From: Typha latifolia
Taxonomy: Eukaryota > Streptophyta > Magnoliopsida > Poales > Typhaceae
DNA length: 64,000 nt
Direction of reading: 5' to 3'
Assembly (NCBI GenBank): GCA_019914945.1
Contig: CM034107.1
Span: 8,060,001 to 8,124,000 of the forward strand
The notes under the pieces are model-generated. The model saw nothing but the letters and a program-made list of their open reading frames with translations. It ran no database searches and was not told where the DNA came from. Position numbers and translations under genes: made by a program. Within the stretch, counting starts at the first letter, position 1; the number at the start of each line of letters is the position of its first letter. Shown one piece after another: positions 1-10,260 of this stretch.

Positions 1-565
1 ACTTAGGAGTCTGAGTTTGAGTTGATGCAGCGCTTCCCAGACTTCTCACCTTGAGGACAAGGTGGTTGGAAGTGTGGTGGAGTGATGTGATCCGAGTCTG
101 ATTGGATCAATTCAAGGGGGCATTAGGCTCGAATGATCGAGTCTATTTATCTTTTAATTATTTCATGATGTAAGCTATTTAGGTAAGTCTAGTTTAGTCA
201 TGTGAGCCATTAAGGCAAGTCCAAATAAGTCATGATAGCTCTTAAGGTAAGTCCAATTAAGTCATATAAGTCTTTAAGGCAAATCCTAATTTGAGTCGTC
301 TCAGCCTTTAGAGCTAGTCCTAGTGGGACTCGTTGTAACCAACCTCTATATATAGAGGGGTTGGGCTCCTTTTGTTAAGCATCCAAGCATAGAAAAAGTA
401 TTGTAGCCTTGAGTTTATCTTATGAGTAAGAGTAAAATAACCTAAGAGTAAAAGTAAGTTAATATTTCTTTATCACCGCCATCGTTGCCCATCATCACCT
501 CCATCATCCCTCCTTCCACCCTCTCCATCCACCATCATCCACCCTAATTAAAGCCTACATTTCCT
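1..565 (+). mobile_element. 3' end and LTR of a Ty3/gypsy retrotransposon whose body lies left of the window
   Basis: The first 60 bases read as the tail of a gypsy polyprotein (a frame through the TTGAGGACAAGG motif that often ends plant gypsy ORFs). A purine-rich GTGTGGTGGAGTGATG follows, which could be the polypurine tract. A TGTGATCCGAG-type LTR would start near 88. The stretch 170-300 is a diverged tandem repeat of roughly 35-40 bp built on AAGGCAAGTCC / AAGTCAT words. A TATATATAG box lies at 347-355. From about 480 the sequence is a C-rich leader-like stretch (CATCATC words). The right boundary is not clear because a truncated reverse transcriptase begins by about 590. The call is inference from structure. 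Confidence 0.5.
347..355 (+). promoter_or_regulatory. TATA box inside the LTR
   Basis: TATATATAG lies about 260 bp into the LTR, where a U3/R promoter would sit. It is the retrotransposon's own promoter at best; no cellular gene follows it. Confidence 0.3.
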
Positions 566-587
566 TGTTGTGGATCATTTCTAGTGG

Positions 588-3040
588 TTCATAACAGCTA
601 AGGTCTTCAAGTTGAATTTGAGATCCGGATACCACCAAATTAGAATCCACCCTCCAAATATTGAGAAACAACATTTTGCATTCATTTCGACCATTTGAAT
701 TCAAGGAGATGCCTTTTAGACTTTGCAATGTGTCGGCCACCTTCTAATCATTCATGAACTTATTGTTCCAACCTCTTCTTCAAAGGTTTATCATAGTATT
801 TTTTGATGACATACCAATACATAACACTTCTCTTGAGACTCATTTATAGCATTTGGAGCAAGTTCTTGAAAATATTATAGGATACTTTCCTTTACGCCAA
901 GCTCTCCAAATGTGTCATTATGGCCAAGGAGATAGAAGACATGGGCCATATAATTTCAAAAAATGGAGTGTCAGCTGACCCTTTAAAGATTCAATATATG
1001 GTGGATTGGCCTATTCCTACTACCCTAAAGCAATTGAGAGGGTTCATTGGGTTAATAGGCTACTACCATAAATTCTTCATGAATTACGAGTTAGTAGAGA
1101 AACCTCTTACTGATTTACCCGAGAAGGATTCATTTTATTGGACATCTGAAGTGGAGCTAGCCTTCCACACTCTTAAAAATGCTATGGTTACCACACCAGT
1201 ATTGGCCCTACCTGATTTCTCTAAATAATTTAAGATAGAGACAAATGCTAGCGTAGTGCACGTAGAAGTTATTTTACATCACCTATAGCATATTTCAGCC
1301 GAGCCTTAGGGGCTAAGTTTAACTCATACTCCACCTACGAGAAGGAACTATTGGCAATTGTAATGACCGCCACTAGATGGAAGACTTATCTTGAGAGCAC
1401 AAGGTTTGTTATTCACACAAACCATCAAAGTATAAAATATATTTTGGAACAAAAGTTGCACACATCATTACAATAAAAATAGTTGTCCAAATTATTAGGT
1501 TTTGATTATGAATTGCATTACAAGCAAGGGAGGTAAACCAAGGCTGAAAATGCCCTCTCTAGATTGCTCGAAATGAATTCTACTCTTGTTGCCATATCAA
1601 GCATCACTCCAGCTTTGTTAACTGATGTTTCCAACTCCTATCAGTCAGATACAATAGCTTCTGAATTTCTTCCTAAGTTGGCTGTTGTAGGACTTCGGAT
1701 GCTTACTTATTGTCACAATGGATCATTAGATTTCATGGCAGAATTTATATATGATCAGCAGCAAATATCTGAACTCAAGTCATTTCAGCTCTGCACTCTT
1801 CACTAGTGGGAGACCATTTAGGAATTCAAGTAGCATACAAAAGGGTTAAGCAATTTTTTTATTAGCCAGGGCTGAAACATGTTGCTGACTTTGTGCAGGA
1901 ATGTGACATTTGCTAAAGGCATAAGCATCTAAACACTCATTCAGAAGGTATTCTCCAACCTTTAACCATTCTGGAAGGATTGTAGGCCAATATTTTCGTG
2001 GATTTCATTGAAGAATTACCAAAATTTGAAGAAAAAGAGGTTATATGGGTTGTGGTGGACAGATTAAGCAAATACGCCAATTTTATTGCCTTATCTCATC
2101 TTTTCATAGCACCACAAATGGTTAACTTATTCCTGGACCACTTTTATAAGCTACTTGGATTGCCATCCATTATTGTTAATGACTGATGGTCCATCTTCCT
2201 CAGCAAATTTTGGAAGGAACTATTAAGTTGATTGGGGGTTTCTCTCCATTTCAGCACTGCCTATCACTCGCAAACAAATGGCCAAAAGGAGTTGGTAAAC
2301 ACTTGCATGGAATCCTACCTTCAGTGCATGACGAGCTCCAAACCAAAAAGATGGGCAAATTGACTTTCCATGGCGCAATGGTGGTACAATACCAATTTTC
2401 ATAGCAGCCTCAATATTACTCTATTTCAAGCACTTTCTGGTTATACACCTTCTCAGTTGTCATTAACTATTGAACTTGTATCCTTAATAGCCTCGGTAGA
2501 GTCTTATCTACAAACTAGGAATTAGATGATTCAGTTAGTACAAGCTGAGCTGTCCAAGGCCCAAGCTCTGGATGAAATCCTTTGCTGATCCCATAGGACT
2601 GAAAGAACATATCAAGTAGGGGATTTGGTTTATCTCAAACTCTAACCCTATCAACAGTCTTCAGTTTAGATTTGGCAAAACATCAAACTAGTGGCCAAGT
2701 TCTACAGGCCATATCAAATGGTGGCCAAGGTAGGAGTAGTCGCTTATTACCTCCTTTTATCGGACACCAAAATTCATCCGCTTTTCTATGTGTGATTGGG
2801 CAGTGCCACCAGCCCTTCACTGCCATTAGTTGATGCTGAGGGTGAATCCTTACTCCATCTTGAGAAGATCTTCGCTTGACGAATGGTCAAGTTAGGAAAT
2901 CAAGCCGTGGCGCAGATATTAGTACAGTGGCGCAACATCAGATCATAAGAAGCAATGTGCGAGGATTACCACACTCTTATCGGGCAATATTCACTAATGT
3001 CGTCGCTAGAGCTAAGAGAAGATAGATGTCTTTTTACAAA
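588..3040 (+). pseudogene. Decayed chromovirus (Reina/Tekay-like Ty3-gypsy) pol: RT, RNase H, integrase, chromodomain
   Basis: The plus-strand frames, broken by many stops and frameshifts, follow the gypsy pol order. RT palm starts near 588 (LRSGYHQIRI at about 620). The catalytic FFDD box is at 799-810. The RT tail and RNase H connection (GHIISKNGVSADP, LRGFIGLIGYY) lie at 920-1228. RNase H is at 1235-1560, with THQS-like and NALSR words. The integrase zinc region and core are at 1800-2520 (VDFIEELP; VVVDRLSKYANF; AYHSQTNGQ). A C-terminal segment at 2600-3000 includes a chromodomain-like piece (GNQAVAQILVQW). The 5' part (gag, protease, RT fingers) is missing. The order and the terminal chromo-like segment indicate a chromovirus; the exact lineage is inferred. 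It cannot be functional. Confidence 0.85.
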
Positions 3041-3070
3041 TAAGTGCCGTATTAATGATACGAGGGATTG

Positions 3071-3422
3071 TGTTTTTTTCCAATTAAAATCTATATTAGT
3101 TGGGACCTTACTAAAAGATCCTTAAGTCATGTCATACGTTGCACGAGATAATAGTTGGGTTGGAAAGGTTGTTCGATCTAGGACAGTTATGGAGAGGGAA
3201 AAGGGATTTGAGCTTAAATAGGAGAAATCCCTAGCTTTATGTATTGATTCTTCCTCTGATTAATGAAAGACAGGCTTCCACCTCAAGCTTGGAGAGGAAG
3301 AATAGCCTATTTCCTTATGTTTTCCTTTAAATTCTAGCTAAATAGCAGCAAATCGAGTGCGATTTGTTGCTGATTGCTCTTTTCATCTATTGTCAGCTAC
3401 TGTTAAGGTTTAGACCTTAACA
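3071..3422 (+). repeat. 3' LTR of the chromovirus remnant
   Basis: After the pol tail comes a purine-rich CGAGGGATTG and then a block that begins TGTTTTTTTCC and ends in CCTTAACA, about 352 bp. That is a short LTR of the size usual for Reina-type elements. It contains a promoter-like stretch near 3200-3260. No 5' partner LTR is in the window, so the TSD cannot be checked. Confidence 0.5.
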
Positions 3423-5609
3423 AAGTAGCATGGCCAACTTGAGCAGTCCCACTTTGGGCCTCAAATTCTCCTCTTCCTTGCAGCTGAAATTAATAACTCA
3501 TTTTCGTGAGGGCCGTAAACATTATCCAAAATATTAAGCATATGCAGGCAACTATGCCTCATTTTATATTAACATATATGTCACTAGGTTGGTTTCTGCA
3601 TAATAAATAGAAAAGATCCCTTCAGGTGTATATCATGTTTTTGTGTTTGCGACATAACTGTGCCAATTGCCCAAACTCTATTGTCAATGGTTTCTTTGTG
3701 TGAAAAATCAAGTTTTGTTTAACAAATAAGAATTTAAATTTCTTCAGTTCCATTTAATTCTTTAATCATCCATATAAATCCACCTAGTAGAAAGTCAAGC
3801 ATCTTATACAGAGAGGTCTATAATCCTTGGTCATCACTAGGAGTCAGGATATGCCTTGAAAGTCACTCTGTTTATTACTACCTTTAAATTCAAATTCAAC
3901 CCTCCCTTTTATTTTGGGCTATGATATATTTGTAGCTTCTGCTTTTCTTAATTCATTTGTCTTATCACAACTTATTCCACCATGCTTCTCCCTCTTTTAT
4001 CATATAGCATCAGCAAATCCACAACTCCAAGTTTGCCTACCCATACTTAAAAGGAGCTAATAGAGATAGGAAAAGCAAGCTGATATGATAACACATAAAA
4101 ATGAACAATTTACCACTAGATGACTTATAACAAAGAGGAAGTTGAGAGAGAGCGAGACAGAGAGAGAGAAGACTAGCATTGAAAGACAATGCATTAATGC
4201 AGTCTGGTGCAATTGGATCTGTCATATTTGATTGAAAGTGAGAAAAATAAGAGGGAACCCAATAATTGCTAGAAACCCAGAAGCCTAAAACAATGAACAT
4301 GGAGATGACCAGATGAGTGATAATAGAGAATTTATTTTGGCAAAAAAGAGATTAAAACAAAGAAAGCTGAGAGAAGAGAAAAAGGACCTTGAACAACTTT
4401 GTCTTACCACATGAAACTTCAAAGACAATAGTTCCGCAAAAGCATTATCCAACACCAAATGCCCATTTGGAAACAAATTCAAAATAGGAAACGAGAGTCA
4501 CTGCTATTCAAAAGAGTTGCTTTTCAAGTAAACAATTACAAGTATAATATCTAGTTTTCACTCTTACTCTATTAAAGCAAGCATACATTTTGGCTTGAAA
4601 ACTAAACAAACATTTGGACTTATGACATGTCTGTATGCACGTAACTCAATAGGGACTGTGTAATGGCTTAAAACCTCATTATGCCAGCCGTTCATTAATT
4701 TACAATAACACATAGCTAATTTCAATAAAGAAATAGCAAACTAGATACATGTCTTACGTTCTTGAGACAAGTGCAGTCATGATATAAAGTTCAAATCATC
4801 CATCTAGATCCCCATGGAGGCAGGCATTCCTTTGTATTGCACTAGTTTTGAAGAATCACATATTAAATCCCCGAACAATCTCATGCAAGTATGCAACCAT
4901 ATGGATAAAAGCCTTTCCAATAGTATCTCAAGATATTTCAGGGTTGTGAAAGGTGTGAAAACTAGAAAAACCAAGTGCCCTATAAAAAACTTAGAAAATC
5001 TAACTTTTTTTTTCAAACATAAGCACCAATTATCCAATCATTGCAATGCTTCTCTAACCCAAAGCGATCATGTAATCCTACACTACAGGAAATGCAGGCT
5101 ATACAGTCAGTCAGGAAATGTCATTATAAGTCAAATTTCTTATAATGCTACAAACCAAATGATCTCGTCATGAACAGTATCACAGAGCTATATATCCTAT
5201 GGGTAAACGACTATAGAATAAATAGGAAGAATTTTGGATTCTATGAGTTTGTAATAGGGTATCAAATGATATGAGAATTGGATACAAATTAATATTGTGG
5301 CTAACTCAATGCATGGAGTGAACACTTCGATCCTCAAAATCATAAAGGATAAAGATAAATTAGCTTGGTAATGCCTACATACATTGCAAGTCGAAGCAAA
5401 TATTATTTTAATGGTTAGAGTTTATTATGATATAAAGGATATAAAGTAAAGCACAAGTTTTGCGACTATTAAATGCAATCTAAAATTGCTACTTGATAAT
5501 TGGGCTCACATGATTCAATTGCTGCCAAGTAAAAAGTGAATATAGCAAAGAATACCATTGATGTGCAAGACAACCTTTATTCGCAATAAATGGCTATACA
5601 TTTTTTAAG
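3423..5609. other. Unassigned AT-rich intergenic DNA
   Basis: No coding segment that I recognise. The open frames here (4037-4482 minus, 4804-5173 both strands) overlap on opposite strands. They lack domain motifs and look like chance frames. A GAGA-rich patch lies at 4143-4170. Confidence 0.4.
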
Positions 5610-5863
5610 AGATAATTCTATTTAGACCCCATAAACTATCACTGTTTTTCACATACATTCCCTAATTTCTTTTTACTCACATACACTCTATAAACTAAGA
5701 AAAATATTGATATATACTCTTTGAACTAAGAAAAGAAATTGGATCTCTAAACCAAAACAAAAATATTTAGATCAGGAGGGGGTGTGTATATGGTAAAAAA
5801 AAGGGTTCAATTAATGTATACAAAAAATAGTGATAATTTAGAGGGTCTAAGTAAAATTATGCC
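5610..5863. mobile_element. MITE, family A copy 1
   Basis: The left end GATAATTCTATTTAGACCCC is mirrored by GGTCTAAGTAAAATTAT at the right end. The inner flanks (left: a TAAACTATCACTGTTTTTCAC word; right: AATAGTGATAATTTAGAGGG) extend the inverted repeat to about 40 bp. No coding capacity. A related copy lies at 41110-41361, which supports a dispersed MITE. Confidence 0.7.
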
Positions 5864-6758
5864 TTTTTTATTTACTAAGTATAATACAAGACGAAGTGGA
5901 GACTTGAGATGCACACTCTATCATCTATAGTTTATATAGGTATGAAGATCTACCGAAGGACTAAATCTATTTTAGCTGTTGATGAATATCAGCCATACAC
6001 AACATTGCAAGATTAGCACAAAAACTCAAGAATGGCGTCAAACATTCCAAGATCACATTCAATAATGACAGCAAAAAAGTAGCTTGAGATCATACCAAAG
6101 AAGAGCCGTTCATCTCTGAGGAGCTACTTGCCAGAAGAAGAGGCGAGTTGCACAGTGACTTCATCTTCTTTACTCAGTAGCTTCTCCATATCGCACAATT
6201 TTATCCTCACGACGTTGGTGACCATAACTAGCAGGCAGAGAAGAGTAAAATGTCATGTTCAAAGCTGATGCTAGGAAGAAGAAGAAGAGCTATTTGCATT
6301 TTGATCCCGTATCAGTAGCACTAGGGACTAAAATTTTATAAAATAACTCGTATCAGTTCATTATTTTCCATAGGAGTCCTTATGTCATCATGTGGCTATC
6401 ACATGCGTGGGGTCAAAGTCCAATCAGTTAGAGAGTGAGAGATTGGATCTAAGGGTATGTTATAAACCCATCAATCCCTTTTTTTGAAAATCCCATCATT
6501 TTTTGCAATATAATAACTCTCTCTTCTCTCAGCTTAAAGAAGGGGAAAACCCATCATCCAAGGCTAATTGCTCTCATCGGTAGTCTTTTGGGAGTAGTTA
6601 GAGAAGGGATTTGAGATTTTTGATGTGGTCAGCTAAGAGCAATAATTGGAGCATCCATGGTGGAATCTACTTGCTTGGCAACATTGGCAGATCTTTCAAG
6701 GAAGAATAAGCATCAAATCTAGGACTCAGTTGAGTAACTTTAATCCCATTCAGAATCA
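5864..6758. other. Unassigned intergenic DNA before a gypsy gag
   Basis: The part from about 6420 may be leader or LTR of the gag remnant that follows, but I see no primer-binding site or clear LTR end. A 33-codon minus-strand frame at 6124-6225 is discussed among the rejected items. Confidence 0.3.
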
Positions 6759-7490
6759 ATGAAGATGCCCATGGAGCACCTCCAAGCTCAAGTATGTTCT
6801 CAAATTGAAGTATTATTTAGGGGGTTAAATGAAATGAAAATGAAGGGAAATGAGGGAGATAATGGTGAAACTTCAGGAGTTAACCCAAATATTTCACCTA
6901 AATCATCTTCATATCCACATACTACTAGAGAGGAGCTAATTGGAACCAAGGAAAGAATTAGTTCTGATTGGATTAGTAATGGACCTGTGTGCTCTGAATA
7001 TTCCTAAGGTGGAGTTACCTCACTTCATGGGCGATAATCCTAGAGCATGGTGCAAAAAATGCTGGAGATTTTTCATATTCACAACTATTCCTAAAGAACA
7101 TAAGGTCCTCTATGCACCTTCGTTTTTGGATGGGAAGACAAAATCTTAGTTTTAGGACTATCAAGAGGGCAAAATCAATCTGGGCTAGGACAACTTTGAA
7201 GAGGATTTATGTCTACGATTTGATGACTTGGGGTATAATAACATAATAGGAGAATTTAATAAGCTTAGACAGAAGACAACTATTACAGCATACTAAGAGA
7301 GATTTGAGGAGTAAAAGTCTCTAATGCTTATTAAGAATAAGTTTTTCATTAAAGAATATTTTATCCAAAATTTTATTAGTGGTTTGAGAGATGATATCTG
7401 GCCAATGGTTTACATGTTCCATCCACAGAACTTTCATCAAGCAATGTTTGTTGCTAAGATGCAAGAATATTCATGTATTCTAATAATTGA
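6759..7490 (+). pseudogene. Ty3/gypsy gag remnant (plus strand)
   Basis: Two overlapping frames give a retrotransposon gag. An N-terminal polar segment (6759-7007) is followed by the capsid-type domain, with VELPHFMGDNPRAW near 7010-7050, then FDDLGYNNIIGEFNKLRQ near 7220-7270, then FISGLRDDIWPMV and QAMFVAKMQEYS to 7480. This is the retrotransposon gag family (nucleocapsid/capsid role in virus-like particles). In-frame stops near 7149, 7296 and 7312 break it. The zinc knuckle, protease and pol are absent; the sequence ends against an opposite-strand gag near 7560. Confidence 0.75.
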
Positions 7491-8379
7491 ATGAAGAGAA
7501 CACCAAGTACAATTCCACCTTCATATCCTAGGTCTTCATTAGCCTACTATTGTTCTCATACTATCAGCAGTCATTCAACGTATATTGCTTCCACGAACTC
7601 GTCCCAAGACCGGAATGATTGAGCTCGATTAGAGGCTTGGTACCATTGTATAGCGATCTACACGAGATTAAATGATGCCAATAATACCTTTTGACCTCTA
7701 GTGTTCGCGGGTACTCAAAGAATTGCTCTGCTTGATAGACCTAATCGAGTGGATCACCCCTAATAAATTGAGAGAAGTTGAGGTGAATGGTTCCATCTTG
7801 GATGGCCGGTTCCTCTTTGTCCTCTGGTTGGAATGTCCTTCGCCTTCTATGGTTCATCCCAGCAGCTCTAGAATGAGGTCTCTGAGGCTTTGGTTCATCA
7901 AGTTCAGCCCATAAGTTGTCTTCTTCAAGATGAGGATTTAGTAGTGCCCGATTGTGGTGAAACACCGACGTCAGTTTAGCTCTTCCTATGGGCAATGTGG
8001 GCACCTGCGGACTTCTAGGTTGAGCCCCAACATAACCACCATGTTTCTCATGATATTCAACATCACAACAACACCTTCATGATAAAATTGATCGGCCCCG
8101 TTATTAGAGGTTGAGCCCCAACATAAACACTTATTGGAGGTTATCTACCCTTAGTTCTTCTTGGTGTCCTAGGGTCAGGATTGCAAGGCTACTATGGATG
8201 TCTAGCAATGCCACTTGCATGATGGCAAACATGTTGGTCATGTCTCTCATATTGGGTTGATGATTTGGAGTAGGTGGAGGAATGGGCCACTGTGGCAAGA
8301 TTGGAGTAGGTGATGCCCTTGCCTCCATGACTTTTGTGGCATCCACGGCTTGAGAAGTTTCCCCTTGGCCTCTTGTAGA

Positions 8380-9554
8380 TAGGGGTGGCAATTGGGTCGG
8401 GTCGAGTTTGGGTTGGGTCAACTTCACCCTAACACAAACATGACTCAATTATTAAATGGGTAACATGACATGACCCGTCTAACCCGTTTAATAAATAGGT
8501 CGGGTTAACACGATCCGTTTAACTCGTTTAATAAGCGTGCCATGTTAATCCAACACGTTAACACGATATGATAACTCATTTAATAAATGGGTTGTGTGTG
8601 TTAACTCGACACATTAACACGGCACGATAACCCGTTTAATCAAGTAAGCACAATTAACATCTAATTAAGTAAACAGTCCATATTATGTATAACAAGTAAG
8701 CATAATTAACATCTAATCAAGTAATTAGTCCACCACAATAGGTATAATGAGTAACAAATAAGCACAATTAGTATCTAATTAATTAATGAATTCTTATAAA
8801 CTAAGATATATGCTTTGCAATTGCGGTGGCGAGGGCTCGACAAACAGCAACATGAGGTGGAGGGTTCCGTCGAAAGGAGTGAAGAGGGTTTTGTTTGACT
8901 TGTGAGGAAGATGAAGGAACGGGCGAGCTGAGGAAGGCGGCATACGAGTTGAAAGGGGTTTTTGGGCTATTGGCATGGGGAGATGAGGGCAGCAAGCAAG
9001 CTGTGGGCAGTGACGTTGGGAGATAAGGGCAGCAGGCAAGTTGAGAGCAGCGAGCAAGTTGAGGGCGACGACATGAGGAGATGAGGATGACAGGCAAGCT
9101 AAGAGTGAGGGCAGGCAAGCGAGATTTGGGCGACGACATAGGGAGATGAGGGCGACTAGAGAAATGAGGGTGCTAGTGTAGGGAGATGAGGGGGGTGGCA
9201 TGGGGAAATGAGGGCGGTCAATGTGAGGAAGACTGGTGGAGGTGAGATGAGTCAGTTTGAGGGTGAGGGTGAGGTAGTGAGAGTGAGAGATTGTGTGAGA
9301 GGTAGGGTTAGGTTTAGTGTTTAGTTTATATAGTAAGGGTTGGCGAGTTGACCCGACTCAACTTGACCCTTCCTGACCCGTTTATTTAAACGGGTTAAAT
9401 GAGTCAAAATGGGTCAGTTATATAAACCCAAACGTGACTCAATTATTAATTAGGTTAGGTGGGTTGACCCGTTCATGACTCGAACTAGATTAAGCTAAAC
9501 TCAAACCCAATTAAGAGACGAGTTATCATGTAGGGTCAAAATTTGCCACCCCTA
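8380..9554. mobile_element. Non-autonomous hAT-type DNA transposon (1175 bp)
   Basis: A perfect 12-bp terminal inverted repeat, TAGGGGTGGCAA at 8380-8391 and its complement at 9543-9554, is flanked by an 8-bp target duplication (CTTGTAGA at 8372-8379, CTTGCAGA at 9555-9562, 7 of 8 identical). An 8-bp TSD and this TIR type are diagnostic of hAT elements. Subterminal regions carry repeated AACCCGTTTAAT-like words (8470-8640 and 9360-9440), as expected for transposase-binding sites. The middle (8820-9250) is a G/A-rich run of GGGAGATGAGGGC-like words that opens long meaningless frames on the minus strand. No transposase is encoded. Confidence 0.9.
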
Positions 9555-9602
9555 CTTGCAGACATGGCTCTGGTCATGGTTATGGTGCTCGAGGAATAGT
9601 GA

Positions 9603-9613
9603 CTCTGATACCA
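9603..9613 (-). other. Primer-binding site (tRNA-iMet type) of the minus-strand gypsy element
   Basis: The complement reads TGGTATCAGAG, the usual plant gypsy/copia primer-binding site for initiator methionine tRNA. It sits directly upstream of the minus-strand gag. Confidence 0.75.
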
Positions 9614-10260
9614 CTTAATATAAACTAATCCTGGCTACAAGATCAGGAGTAGGAACATAGTCTGTGCAGTCGGTGGAAGATATTTGCCAAATATTTGTTT
9701 GATGCTCAAAAATTATAAACCTAGATGGGTTTGTTCCATAACCTTCTTCTCTACATTTTTTATATTCATGGCCTTCTCGGATTCAGACTGTATCTAGGTA
9801 TAATATCGATGGAGTTCTAGTGGTGGTGTTGGAGGTAGGTGGACATGATCTCGGGTTAGATGGCTAAAAGTGGATTTTAGGTCTCTAATGGAGTTCATAA
9901 CATAGTGAGGCTATGATGGATGGTTCAAATGGTAACGATGGTGGCTTAGGGTGAGTGAGTGGTGGTGAAGGAGGGAGGGAGGACCAAGGATGGAGATGGA
10001 AATAGCTATGGTGCTTACAGCTTGGTGGTGGCGATCGACTTGATGGGTGGTGACGATGTAGATCTGGACGTGCTGCTTCCAGACAGGCAATAACACATGA
10101 TAAGTAGAGAAGAAAGAGAGGGGAGAAGGTGGTCGGTGCCTAAGAAGGAGGGGAGGTCTGACGAAGAAAGGGAGGGAGGAGTCGATGCCCAATAATGGAT
10201 TGCGACTAACGTTGAAGGAGAGGGGAGGGAGAGTCTAGGTTGAGAGGGGAGGAGAGATAG
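9614..10260 (-). repeat. Probable 5' LTR/leader of the minus-strand gypsy element
   Basis: Lies just beyond the primer-binding site. It resembles other gypsy LTR leaders in this window in its CCACCAT/CATCATC composition on the minus strand. The frame at 9911-10192 is a composition artefact. I could not fix the TG..CA ends. Confidence 0.35.

Larger units (their letters stand above)
7565..9613 (-). pseudogene. Ty3/gypsy gag remnant on the minus strand, split by a hAT insertion
   Basis: Read on the minus strand from a tRNA-iMet-type primer-binding site at 9613-9603, gag starts near 9590 (MTRAM). It is interrupted by the hAT element at 8380-9554 and resumes in the frame covering 8379-8131. It continues at 8004-7741 (HLNFSQFIRGDPLD) into a capsid-like stretch near 7740-7600 (AEQFFEYPRT; NGTKPL). 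The flanks of the hAT read into each other once the insert and one TSD copy are removed, which shows the gag is older. Several stops make it non-functional. It meets the plus-strand gag head-on near 7560. Confidence 0.7.

Noticed and set aside
6124..6225. A 33-codon minus-strand ORF (MVTNVVRIKLCDMEKLL...) that looks like a first exon
   Set aside because: Its composition is protein-like, but there is no fitting donor, no further exon found downstream on the minus strand (3.4-6.1 kb) and no family recognised.
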